The notes under the pieces were generated by a model. It ran no database searches, was not told where the DNA came from, and was given only the letters and a program-made list of their open reading frames with translations. DNA of 64,000 nucleotides, taken from contig NZ_CP031747.1 of assembly GCF_005311025.1 (NCBI RefSeq), forward strand, positions 1,612,001 to 1,676,000, in the 5' to 3' direction. This stretch comes from Alcaligenes faecalis (GTDB taxonomy: Bacteria; Pseudomonadota; Gammaproteobacteria; Burkholderiales; Burkholderiaceae_B). Shown here piece after piece: positions 35,984 through 43,823 of the stretch. Every line of letters starts with the position of its first letter. The stretch's first letter is position 1. The translations under genes were made by a program, and so were the position numbers.

Positions 35984-36463
35984 ATGATTCGTATCCAGAC
36001 TGAAGATTTTGATGTTGCCGCCCTGAATGCCGAGCTGCGCGCCACGGCTGGCGGCAAGGCCGGTGCCATGGTGACATTTACCGGCTATGTGCGCGATCAG
36101 GCCGATGGCACCGCCACCGAATCCCTGTTCCTGGAACACTACCCCGGCATGTGCGAGCGCGAAATTGAAGCGGTTTGCGATCAGGCCCGTCAACGCTGGC
36201 CCATACTGGATACGCTGGTCGTGCACCGCGTGGGCGAACTGCACCTGACCGAACAAATCGTTTATGTTGGCGTCACCAGCGCCCACCGTGGCGATGCTTT
36301 CCGTGCCTGCGAATTCATCATGGACGTGCTGAAAACCCGCGCCCCTTTCTGGAAGCGCGAAACCCTGGCTGACGGCAAGCGTTTCTGGGTACAGCAGCGC
36401 GACAGCGACGCCCAGAAAACGGACTCCTGGAATACCTCTGCGGACACCGACAAGCATGTCTAA
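35984..36463 (+). CDS. moaE: Molybdopterin synthase catalytic subunit
   Basis: The ATG at 35984 gives 159 residues. Family motifs include MVTFTGYVRD, LEHYPGMCEREIE, VVHRVGELHLTEQIVYVGV and APFWKRETL with the catalytic Lys. It binds MoaD and forms the dithiolene. The last eight bases overlap moaB. Confidence 0.95.
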   Translation: MIRIQTEDFDVAALNAELRATAGGKAGAMVTFTGYVRDQADGTATESLFLEHYPGMCEREIEAVCDQARQRWPILDTLVVHRVGELHLTEQIVYVGVTSAHRGDAFRACEFIMDVLKTRAPFWKRETLADGKRFWVQQRDSDAQKTDSWNTSADTDKHV

Positions 36464-36986
36464 AGCCAAGACCGATTTACCCGCTGTTCGCCTGAACGCT
36501 GCTGTGCTGACCATTTCGGACCGCCGTGGCCCGGATGATGACACCTCCGGTGATTATCTGGCGGCCAGCCTGACTGACAGCGGCCATTACTGCGTGCAGC
36601 GCGCCATCAGCAGGGACAATATTTACGCCATTCGCGCCCTGCTCAGCCAATGGATTCTGGACCCGGAAATCCACGTCATCATCTGCAATGGCGGTACGGG
36701 TTTCAGTCATAAAAAATCCACGATTGCAGCGGTTACGCCTTTGCTGGATCAGGTCATTACCGGCTTTGGCGAGCAGTTCCGCTACTTGTCCTATCAGGAT
36801 ATTGGTTCCTCTGCCCTGCAATCCGATGCTCTGGCGGGAACAGCCAACCGAACCTTGCTGTTCTGCATTCCCGGCTCGGGCGGTGCGTGCAAGCTGGCTT
36901 GGGAAAAAATCTTGAAAGAGCAGTTGGACAGCCACCATCACCCTTGCAATTTTGCCTCTGAATATCTGGAGCCAGCCAAGCCCTGA
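36456..36986 (+). CDS. moaB: Molybdenum cofactor biosynthesis protein B
   Basis: The 176-residue MogA/MoaB-fold protein has ILTISDRRGPDDDTSGDYL and a nucleotide/molybdopterin-binding ICNGGTGFSHKK, followed by the ELxx-type loop (PGSGGACKLAWE). It adenylylates molybdopterin or supports that step. It overlaps moaE by eight bases. Confidence 0.9.
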   Translation: MSKAKTDLPAVRLNAAVLTISDRRGPDDDTSGDYLAASLTDSGHYCVQRAISRDNIYAIRALLSQWILDPEIHVIICNGGTGFSHKKSTIAAVTPLLDQVITGFGEQFRYLSYQDIGSSALQSDALAGTANRTLLFCIPGSGGACKLAWEKILKEQLDSHHHPCNFASEYLEPAKP

Positions 36987-37086
36987 TACCTGCAACGGTA
37001 TGACAGCGACAGCTCCCGAACGACCTCCTTTCCACCGTGCTCTGACGCCCCGAGCCACGAATTGTTTTATCGAATTTATCCATCCT

Positions 37087-38292
37087 ATGATCGAATTTGA
37101 CGTAGCACAGCAAAGGCTGGCCCAGGCAGGGCAAGTTCCCACCCAAACCGAAACCTGCGATCTGTCGCAAGCCTTGGGACGCATTCTGGCCCAGGATATT
37201 CAAGCCCAGCTGGACATGCCGCCCGCCGACAATAGCGCCATGGATGGCTATGCCCTGCGCCTGGCGGATATTGCCGACGGCAAGGTCCTGCCCATTCAGC
37301 AGCGCTGCTATGCCGGCGATATTCCTGAAACACTGAAAGAGAACATGGCGATTCGCATCTTTACCGGCAGCATGCTGCCACCCGGTGCGGATACAGTAGT
37401 GATTCAGGAAAACTGCCAGGAAGACGAACAAGGTGTGCGCATTCTGGAAATGCCCGTGGCTGGCGTGAACATCCGCCGCCGGGGCGAGGACATGCGCATT
37501 GGTGAAGTGCTGATCACAACAGGCACCAAACTGACCGCAGCCCATATTGCTCAGCTGGCTGCGCAAGGCCATGCTCAGCTACAGGTGTACCCGCTGCTGA
37601 CCGTCGGCATTCTGACCACAGGCGACGAGCTGACTCCTGCTGGCCAGCCTTTGAAAGCCGGCCAGATCTACAACTCCAACGCCCCCATGCTGCGTGCGCA
37701 GCTGCAGGCGCTGGGTGTTGAAACTGTGCATGCAGTGCATGCCAAAGACACGCTGGAAGCCATTCAGGACGCTCTGAAAGAGCTGCTGCAACGCTGCGAC
37801 CTGGTACTGACCGTAGGCGGTGTCTCGGTCGGGGAAAAAGACTTTGTGAAGCCTGCCATCGAAGGCATAGGCGGCCAGCTGGATCTGTGGAAAGTGCGTA
37901 TGAAGCCGGGCAAACCACTGGCGCTGGCCTACATTGCCGACAAGCCTCTGGTCTGCCTGCCCGGCAATCCGGTATCTTCTTACGCCGTGTTTTCCTTGAT
38001 GGTTTCGCCGCTGATTCGTCGTCTGCAAGGTCGCCAACACGTGCTGCCGACCACACGTTACGGCGTGCTGCAAGGTGAACGCCACTTTGAAGGTGACCGC
38101 GAAGAATTCATCCGCGTACAAGTAGACAACGACGAGCAAGGCCGCCTGTTGGTGCGCCCCTTCGACAATCAGGGTTCGGGCGTCATCAGCTCCTTGCCTT
38201 GGGCACAAGCGCTGGCACGTATCCCTGCTGACTCTCATATCGCCCCCGGCGATGTGGTGCGTCTGTACGAATACAGCCAGTGGCAGGCATAA
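37087..38292 (+). CDS. moeA: Molybdopterin molybdenumtransferase MoeA
   Basis: MoeA inserts molybdate into adenylylated molybdopterin. With the ATG at 37087 (MIEFDVAQQRL) the protein has 401 residues, the usual length. Characteristic segments are PPADNSAMDGYALR, GVNIRRRGEDM, VGILTTGDEL, GGVSVGEKDFVK and LPGNPVSSY. Open sequence continues upstream to 36952 but overlaps moaB and is not family-like. It ends the moa run and is followed by a terminator. Confidence 0.94.
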   Translation: MIEFDVAQQRLAQAGQVPTQTETCDLSQALGRILAQDIQAQLDMPPADNSAMDGYALRLADIADGKVLPIQQRCYAGDIPETLKENMAIRIFTGSMLPPGADTVVIQENCQEDEQGVRILEMPVAGVNIRRRGEDMRIGEVLITTGTKLTAAHIAQLAAQGHAQLQVYPLLTVGILTTGDELTPAGQPLKAGQIYNSNAPMLRAQLQALGVETVHAVHAKDTLEAIQDALKELLQRCDLVLTVGGVSVGEKDFVKPAIEGIGGQLDLWKVRMKPGKPLALAYIADKPLVCLPGNPVSSYAVFSLMVSPLIRRLQGRQHVLPTTRYGVLQGERHFEGDREEFIRVQVDNDEQGRLLVRPFDNQGSGVISSLPWAQALARIPADSHIAPGDVVRLYEYSQWQA

Positions 38293-38332
38293 GCTCGAAC
38301 GCTTATTCACGCTTTGGCCTTGCCATACAAAA

Positions 38333-38360
38333 ACCGCCCTGATCAGGGCGGTTTTTTTTG
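38333..38360 (+). terminator. Intrinsic terminator after moeA
   Basis: ACCGCCCTGATCAGGGCGGT folds as a perfect hairpin, followed by eight or nine T. It closes the moaC-moeA run before the convergent mobA. Confidence 0.93.
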
Positions 38361-38521
38361 TGTTGTTTGTTTTGGTTTGGAGCTATTTAAAGGTACTTCA
38401 CGTAAAGACAGCCGACTGCTCAGGAGGGCCGCATAACGGAACGCTCACGCACGAACAGCCAACCCCGCCTCTGTTTTCCTCTGCTCATCAATACTTGCGC
38501 AGCAAAGCCACTGCAACAGGC

Positions 38522-39121
38522 TTACCAGCTTTGCGCCTGATCCAGATCCTGCGGCGTGTTGATATTGAAAAAAGCATGTTCAGGCGCATCGCGGAAATCC
38601 ACTTCCACCGCACCTATGCTCTCCAGCCAGCTCATGACACGGCGCTCGCCGCTAAGCAGATAGTCTTTCAGGCCCGCAGCCTGATCGGTGCGCAGTAACA
38701 GGCATAAAGGGTGGCTACGCTCTGCCTGCGCGTAGGCAGCCACAGCGCCCTGCTCCTCAACGGCCTTGATCAAACGCTTGCCCAGATCCACTGGCACAAA
38801 AGGCAAATCCACCGGGCAGGACAAGGCCCACGGCGTACTGATCTGATCCAGCACACTGGCCAAACCGGCCAGCGGACCCAGATAGCCCTCCAGCTCCAAG
38901 GCATCAGGGACCACACGCCCCCAATGGACATACTGCTCGGGATTGCGATTGGCACTGATCAGGATAGTCCCCACCTGCGGACGCAGGCGACGTACCAGAT
39001 GCTGCACCAAAGGCTGACCCTGCAAGAGCAGCAAGCCTTTATCGATCTGGCCCGACAAATCAAAACGGCGGGCTCGTCCGCCCGCCAGCACAATACCGCT
39101 GATGTCCTGTGTGCTTATCAT
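38522..39121 (-). CDS. mobA: Molybdenum cofactor guanylyltransferase
   Basis: MobA adds GMP to Mo-molybdopterin to make the guanine dinucleotide cofactor that FdsA-type enzymes use. The 199-residue protein starts with the nucleotide-binding [19 protein letters not shown] and has the CPVDLPFVP metal-site region. It overlaps moaA by four bases. Its presence next to fds matches a bis-MGD enzyme. Confidence 0.93.
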   Translation of the reverse strand: MISTQDISGIVLAGGRARRFDLSGQIDKGLLLLQGQPLVQHLVRRLRPQVGTILISANRNPEQYVHWGRVVPDALELEGYLGPLAGLASVLDQISTPWALSCPVDLPFVPVDLGKRLIKAVEEQGAVAAYAQAERSHPLCLLLRTDQAAGLKDYLLSGERRVMSWLESIGAVEVDFRDAPEHAFFNINTPQDLDQAQSW

Positions 39122-40362
39122 CCGCCGATATAACTCATTTCGATACGGTCACGACTCGTGGTTTGCTCACCCCGAATCTCGGAATATCGGTCCTGCCGTC
39201 CCGTCCAGACGCCGTGCATATAGGCGGCTAACTGTTCGTCGGACGCACCCGAGCGCAATTGCGCCCGCACATCATAACCCTGGGAAGCAAACAGGCACAG
39301 AAACAGGCGTCCTTCGGGCGAAAGACGCATGCGCGAACAGTCTCCACAGAAGGGTTGAGTGACGCTGGTGATCACGCCAACTTCGCCCGTCCCATCCTTG
39401 AAGCGCCAGCGGCTGGCGACTTCGCCACGGTATTGGGCGGCCACTGGCTCCAACTCGAAACGGGACTGGATACGTTCCACAATCTCCGCACCGCTGAGCA
39501 CTTCTTGCAGATTCCAGCCATTGCTGGTGCCCACGTCCATATATTCAATAAAACGCAGAATCTGGCCCGAGCCTTTGAAGTGCTCCACCATGGGCAAGAT
39601 CTGATCATCGTTCAGCCCTTTGCGCACCACCATATTGACCTTTACCGGGCTCAAACCCACGGCCTGTGCCTTGGCAATGCCATCCAGCACGGTGGAGACC
39701 GACACGCCGCTATCACTCAATTGAGTAAAACGGGCATCGTCCAAGGCGTCCAAGCTGACGGTGACACGATTCAGACCCGCGTCTTTCAAGGCCTGAGCCT
39801 TGCGACCCAGCAAGGTGCCATTGGTGGTCAAAGTCAACTCCACCGCATCCCCTTCCGGTGTACGCAGCTTGGCCAACATGGCAATCAGCACTTCAATATT
39901 TCGACGCAATAGCGGTTCGCCACCCGTCAGGCGCAGCTTGCGCACGCCCAGAGCAACGGCCTGCCGTGCTACGCGCTCAATCTCTTCAAAACTGAGCAGG
40001 GAAGAATGAGGCAGGAACTCGTAGTCCGTGCCAAAGACTTCCCGCGGCATACAGTAGGTACAGCGGAAATTGCACTTGTCAGTCAGGGAAATGCGCAGGT
40101 CACGAAATGGGCGGTGACGCTTGTCCAAAGGTTGCCCTGACACAGCGGCAATCCGCACGGTCGGGCGGCGTGCAGGCTCTGCAGCACCCGCTTGCGCCCC
40201 CTGCTCGATGCCGGACGGCATAACCCCCGCTCCAGCAGGCTGCGGGTCACTCGGCTCCAAGGGCCGGGCCTCGGAACCTGGGGGAGCTGCTTCTTGATAT
40301 GGCCTGTACTGAACCTGGTCTACGGACACCGGTTCACGTTTTGGCCCATGCTCATCGCTCAT
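39118..40362 (-). CDS. moaA: GTP 3',8-cyclase with an unusual N-terminal extension
   Basis: MoaA makes the first pterin intermediate from GTP. The radical SAM motif is CNFRCTYC. A second cluster is bound near the end ([20 protein letters not shown]), and the protein ends in the Gly-Gly tail MSYIGG. Before the conserved core lies a Pro/Glu/Gln-rich segment of about 70 residues that is not typical. Start is uncertain: ATG at 40362 or 40221, or a longer one at 40425. mobA overlaps the 3' end. Confidence 0.9.
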   Translation of the reverse strand: MSDEHGPKREPVSVDQVQYRPYQEAAPPGSEARPLEPSDPQPAGAGVMPSGIEQGAQAGAAEPARRPTVRIAAVSGQPLDKRHRPFRDLRISLTDKCNFRCTYCMPREVFGTDYEFLPHSSLLSFEEIERVARQAVALGVRKLRLTGGEPLLRRNIEVLIAMLAKLRTPEGDAVELTLTTNGTLLGRKAQALKDAGLNRVTVSLDALDDARFTQLSDSGVSVSTVLDGIAKAQAVGLSPVKVNMVVRKGLNDDQILPMVEHFKGSGQILRFIEYMDVGTSNGWNLQEVLSGAEIVERIQSRFELEPVAAQYRGEVASRWRFKDGTGEVGVITSVTQPFCGDCSRMRLSPEGRLFLCLFASQGYDVRAQLRSGASDEQLAAYMHGVWTGRQDRYSEIRGEQTTSRDRIEMSYIGG

Positions 40363-40431
40363 GGTGTTCTCTTTTTCAAGGACAGGGTTCGTCCCCGTCT
40401 CATGGTGTGTGTTTTCGTCATGCAATGGGGT

Positions 40432-41538
40432 CTAACGCCAGAGCATGTCGGCAGCCTGCCCGAATGCCTGTTCCAGCGTCATGATCTGTCCCAAACCCCG
40501 TGGGTCGTAACCCACCAGATCTTCCATGAATTGACTATACGCGGAACCGCCAATCACGTTCATCAGTTCCTGCATAGGAGCCTTATCCAGCGCTTCTTGC
40601 TCGACCGCAATGAAATAACGCTCCTGGGCCAAGGGAATGAACTCCAGCCCGCATCGGCTGGCCGCTGTTTCCACACCCAGGCCGGTATCGGCCATGCCAC
40701 TGGCAACGTGAGCCGCCACCGCCATATGCGTCAATTCTGTTGTTTCAAAGCCCAGCACCGCATTCGTGTTTACCCCTAACTGCCCCAGCAGCAAGGTCGC
40801 CAGAAAGCGGGTACTGGACCCCATCTGACGGTTCACAAAGCGCACATCGGGCCGCAACAAGTCGGCCATGCCGGTGATGTTCTTGGGATTGCCCTTCTCC
40901 ACAAACAAGCCAGTCCGGCGAGTGGAAAGGAAAATCAGCCTGTGACGCGCCGGAGACAGCCACTGCCCATAACGGCGCATGGCAGCCACCTCGAACTCAC
41001 CCACCGGAACCTGAAAACCGGCCAGATCGCAATCCCCGCGCTCCAGCGAAGCCAGCGCTTCAATGGCTGTGCGGTAGCGCAGCTCCAGCGGCAGACCATC
41101 GTGCTCATTGGCAAAGCGCATCAGGCCTTCAATCGCAAATCCGTGACTGGCCTGAAAGCGCAAACGGTCCAGAGGCTGCGCATACAAGCGGCCCAGCTCC
41201 TCTTCCAGCTCGGAAGCCATGCTCTCCAGGGTTGGCGTCAGACGCGCATCCAGTCGCCGATTCGCCCACAGCAAACGCTGGGCGAACTCGGTCAGTTTGG
41301 TGCCTTTGCGCCGGGAGGTTTCCAGCAGGGCCGCATCAAACTGTTTTTCGGCATTACGCAACAAGCCCCAGGCATGTCTGTAGGAAAACTGGCATTCCTT
41401 GCTGGCTCCCGCCAAGTGCCCCAGTCGCTCGATGGCACCCAACAAACGCAACACATCCCCCATGGGAAGGTCCACGCCGTCTGCATTTTCCAGAATCCAT
41501 TCAGAGCGCAGCCGGGCTTTGAATTTCTGTTTGGTCAT
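40432..41538 (-). CDS. ModE-like HTH regulator with periplasmic-binding-type domain (FdsR-like)
   Basis: The 368-residue cytoplasmic protein has a ModE/LysR-type helix-turn-helix in its first 100 residues (LLGAIERLGHLAGASKECQFSYRHAWGLL). The remainder is a type-2 binding-protein domain, as in molybdate- or small-anion-sensing regulators. It is divergent from fdsG and upstream of moaA-mobA on its own strand. Position suggests control of formate dehydrogenase, as FdsR does in Cupriavidus. I cannot tell whether it senses molybdate, formate or another ligand. Confidence 0.78.
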   Translation of the reverse strand: MTKQKFKARLRSEWILENADGVDLPMGDVLRLLGAIERLGHLAGASKECQFSYRHAWGLLRNAEKQFDAALLETSRRKGTKLTEFAQRLLWANRRLDARLTPTLESMASELEEELGRLYAQPLDRLRFQASHGFAIEGLMRFANEHDGLPLELRYRTAIEALASLERGDCDLAGFQVPVGEFEVAAMRRYGQWLSPARHRLIFLSTRRTGLFVEKGNPKNITGMADLLRPDVRFVNRQMGSSTRFLATLLLGQLGVNTNAVLGFETTELTHMAVAAHVASGMADTGLGVETAASRCGLEFIPLAQERYFIAVEQEALDKAPMQELMNVIGGSAYSQFMEDLVGYDPRGLGQIMTLEQAFGQAADMLWR

Positions 41539-41618
41539 GTGTTTTTAAGACCAGTGTGTTTTCGTATTTATGTTTTGTGCTGCATGTACCAAACATTATA
41601 TATGCGAAATATTGCTTA

Positions 41619-41647
41619 TTGAAGTTATGGACTTAAGTGGTTAGATT
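41619..41647 (+). promoter_or_regulatory. Candidate promoter of the fds operon
   Basis: TTGAAG (41619-41624) and TAGATT (41642-41647) are separated by 17 bases. Start of transcription would be near 41654, leaving a leader of about 85 bases. Confidence 0.45.
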
Positions 41648-41671
41648 ACAAGGGAAAACACTGTCAAATAA

Positions 41672-41689
41672 TATGCACGGCTGTGCATA
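41672..41689. promoter_or_regulatory. Palindrome in the fds leader, candidate operator
   Basis: TATGCAC and GTGCATA flank GGCT, a perfect 7-4-7 dyad. It lies between the divergent regulator and fdsG, just downstream of the proposed promoter, so a bound regulator could block elongation. It differs from the classical ModE box. Confidence 0.55.
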
Positions 41690-41738
41690 AAAAATATGGA
41701 GGCGCAGGCACCCTATTCGGGCACCGCGCACACAGGAC

Positions 41739-42245
41739 ATGCAAACAACCCCTCATCACCAGGAGCAGGACCTGTCAGGTCTGGCTCCTGAAGAGGTCGC
41801 CTTGCAGGCCGTGCAGGAGCACGCCGGCCAGAAAGGTAACCTGTTGCCTATTTTGCACACGATTCAGGACCGGATTGCCTGTATTCCCGAGTCCGTGGTG
41901 CCGGTGCTGGCCGAACAGCTGGCTCTGTCCCGTGCGGAAATCCATGGCGTTATCTCTTTTTACGCCCATTTCCGCACCCAGCCCCACGCGACTCATACCC
42001 TGGAAATCTGCCGGGCAGAAGCCTGTCAGGCGCGGGGCGGGCTGGAGCTGACGGCTCATGCCCGTCGCCGCCTGAACTGCGACTTCCATGAAAACAGCGA
42101 CGACGGCCAGTACACGCTGGAGCCTGTCTACTGTCTGGGCCTCTGTGCTCAGTCCCCCGCCGTCATGCTCGATGGCGTACCCCATGCACGCGTCACCCCC
42201 GAAAAACTGGATGCCCTGCTAAGCAGCCAGGAGGCCCAGTCATGA
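41739..42245 (+). CDS. fdsG: Formate dehydrogenase gamma subunit
   Basis: FdsG is the small NuoE-like subunit of NAD-linked formate dehydrogenase. The 168-residue protein has the [2Fe-2S] ligands in EICRAEACQARG and YCLGLCAQSPAVM. It passes electrons inside the diaphorase part. It overlaps fdsB by four bases. Confidence 0.93.
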   Translation: MQTTPHHQEQDLSGLAPEEVALQAVQEHAGQKGNLLPILHTIQDRIACIPESVVPVLAEQLALSRAEIHGVISFYAHFRTQPHATHTLEICRAEACQARGGLELTAHARRRLNCDFHENSDDGQYTLEPVYCLGLCAQSPAVMLDGVPHARVTPEKLDALLSSQEAQS

Positions 42246-43810
42246 GCACCATTACCGTTTACGTTCCGCGCGACACCGCAGCGGTCGCCATGGGCGCCCA
42301 TGAGATTGCCCAGCAACTGGCGGCCCAGGCTCAGGAGCGCGGTCTGGATGTGCAGATTGTGCGCAATGGCTCGCGCGGTTTGCTATGGCTGGAGCCCATG
42401 GTGGAAGTGCAAACGGCTGAAGGCCGCGTCGCTTACGGCCCTGTCCGGACTGAAGATCTGCCCGGTCTGTTCGACGCTGGTTTCCTGCAAGGCGGTGCAC
42501 ATAAGTTGTGCCACGGCCTGACGGACGCCATCCCTTACCTGAAGAATCAGGAACGCCTGACTTTTGCCCGTGTGGGGATTATTGATCCGGTCAGCGTGGC
42601 CGATTACCAATCCTGTGGTGGCTTCGAAGGTTTGCGCAAGGCGCTGAGCATGGAACCGGCCGCCATTGTGAAAGAAGTGACCGACTCCGGCCTGCGTGGT
42701 CGTGGCGGTGCCGCTTTCCCGACCGGCATCAAGTGGAACACGGTACTGAACACCCCGGCACAGCAAAAATACATTGTCTGTAATGCCGACGAAGGCGACT
42801 CGGGCACATTTTCGGATCGCATGTTGATGGAAGGTGATCCGCTGTGCCTGGTTGAAGGCATGGCAATTGCCGGTCTGGCCGTCGGTGCGACCTATGGCTA
42901 CATCTACGTGCGTTCCGAATACCCGCTGGCCGTGCAGGCGCTGAACGAAGCCATTGTGGCGGCGCGCGCAGCAGGCTGGTTGGGCAAGAACATTCAAGGC
43001 AGCGGCTGCGAGTTCGATCTGGAAGTACGCAAGGCAGCCGGCGCCTACATCTGTGGTGAAGAAACCGCCCTGCTCGACAGTCTGGAAGGCAAGCGTGGCA
43101 TGGTGCGTGTGAAACCGCCTCTGCCCGCCATCAAAGGTTTGTTTGGTCAGCCTACGGTCATCAATAACGTGGTGTCCCTGGCTTCCGTGCCAGTTATTCT
43201 GGCCAAGGGCGGTGCTTACTACCAGAACTACGGCATGGGCCGCTCGCGTGGCACGCTGGCATTCCAATTGACCGGCAATCTGCAAAACGGTGGCCTGGTG
43301 GAAAAAGCCTTTGGCGTCACCCTACGCGAATTGCTGTACGACTACGGTGGTGGCAGTGCCAGCGGTCGTCCCTTGCGTGCAGTGCAAGTCGGTGGCCCCT
43401 TGGGAGCCTATCTGCCCGAACACCAGTGGGATGTCCCGCTGGACTACGAAGCCTACATGAAGATCAATGCCATGGTCGGCCACGGTGGCCTGGTGGCTTT
43501 TGACGATACGGTGGACATGGCCCACATGGCGCAGTACGCCATGGAATTCTGTGCCATCGAATCCTGTGGCAAATGCACACCCTGTCGCATCGGCTCTACG
43601 CGTGGTGTGGAGACCATCCAGAAGATCCGTCGCCGCGAAGACATGGACAACCATGTCGAGCTGCTGCGCGACCTGTGCGACACCATGTTCTCCGGGTCCT
43701 TGTGCGCCTTGGGCGGCATGACCCCTTATCCCGTCCTGTCCGCGCTGGAACACTTCCCCCAGGATTTTGGACTGGCCCCGCAAACCGAGCAGGACCTGGC
43801 CAAGGTCTAA
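42242..43810 (+). CDS. fdsB: Formate dehydrogenase beta subunit
   Basis: FdsB is the NuoF-like diaphorase subunit that binds FMN and NAD and reduces NAD+. The 522-residue protein has an N-terminal thioredoxin-like fold. Binding motifs are GRGGAAFPTGIKW, NADEGDSGTFSDR and the [4Fe-4S] ligands SCGKCTPCRIGSTRG. It follows fdsG with ATGA overlap and precedes fdsA by 13 bases. Confidence 0.95.
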   Translation: MSTITVYVPRDTAAVAMGAHEIAQQLAAQAQERGLDVQIVRNGSRGLLWLEPMVEVQTAEGRVAYGPVRTEDLPGLFDAGFLQGGAHKLCHGLTDAIPYLKNQERLTFARVGIIDPVSVADYQSCGGFEGLRKALSMEPAAIVKEVTDSGLRGRGGAAFPTGIKWNTVLNTPAQQKYIVCNADEGDSGTFSDRMLMEGDPLCLVEGMAIAGLAVGATYGYIYVRSEYPLAVQALNEAIVAARAAGWLGKNIQGSGCEFDLEVRKAAGAYICGEETALLDSLEGKRGMVRVKPPLPAIKGLFGQPTVINNVVSLASVPVILAKGGAYYQNYGMGRSRGTLAFQLTGNLQNGGLVEKAFGVTLRELLYDYGGGSASGRPLRAVQVGGPLGAYLPEHQWDVPLDYEAYMKINAMVGHGGLVAFDDTVDMAHMAQYAMEFCAIESCGKCTPCRIGSTRGVETIQKIRRREDMDNHVELLRDLCDTMFSGSLCALGGMTPYPVLSALEHFPQDFGLAPQTEQDLAKV

Positions 43811-43823
43811 GACGGAGATCACC

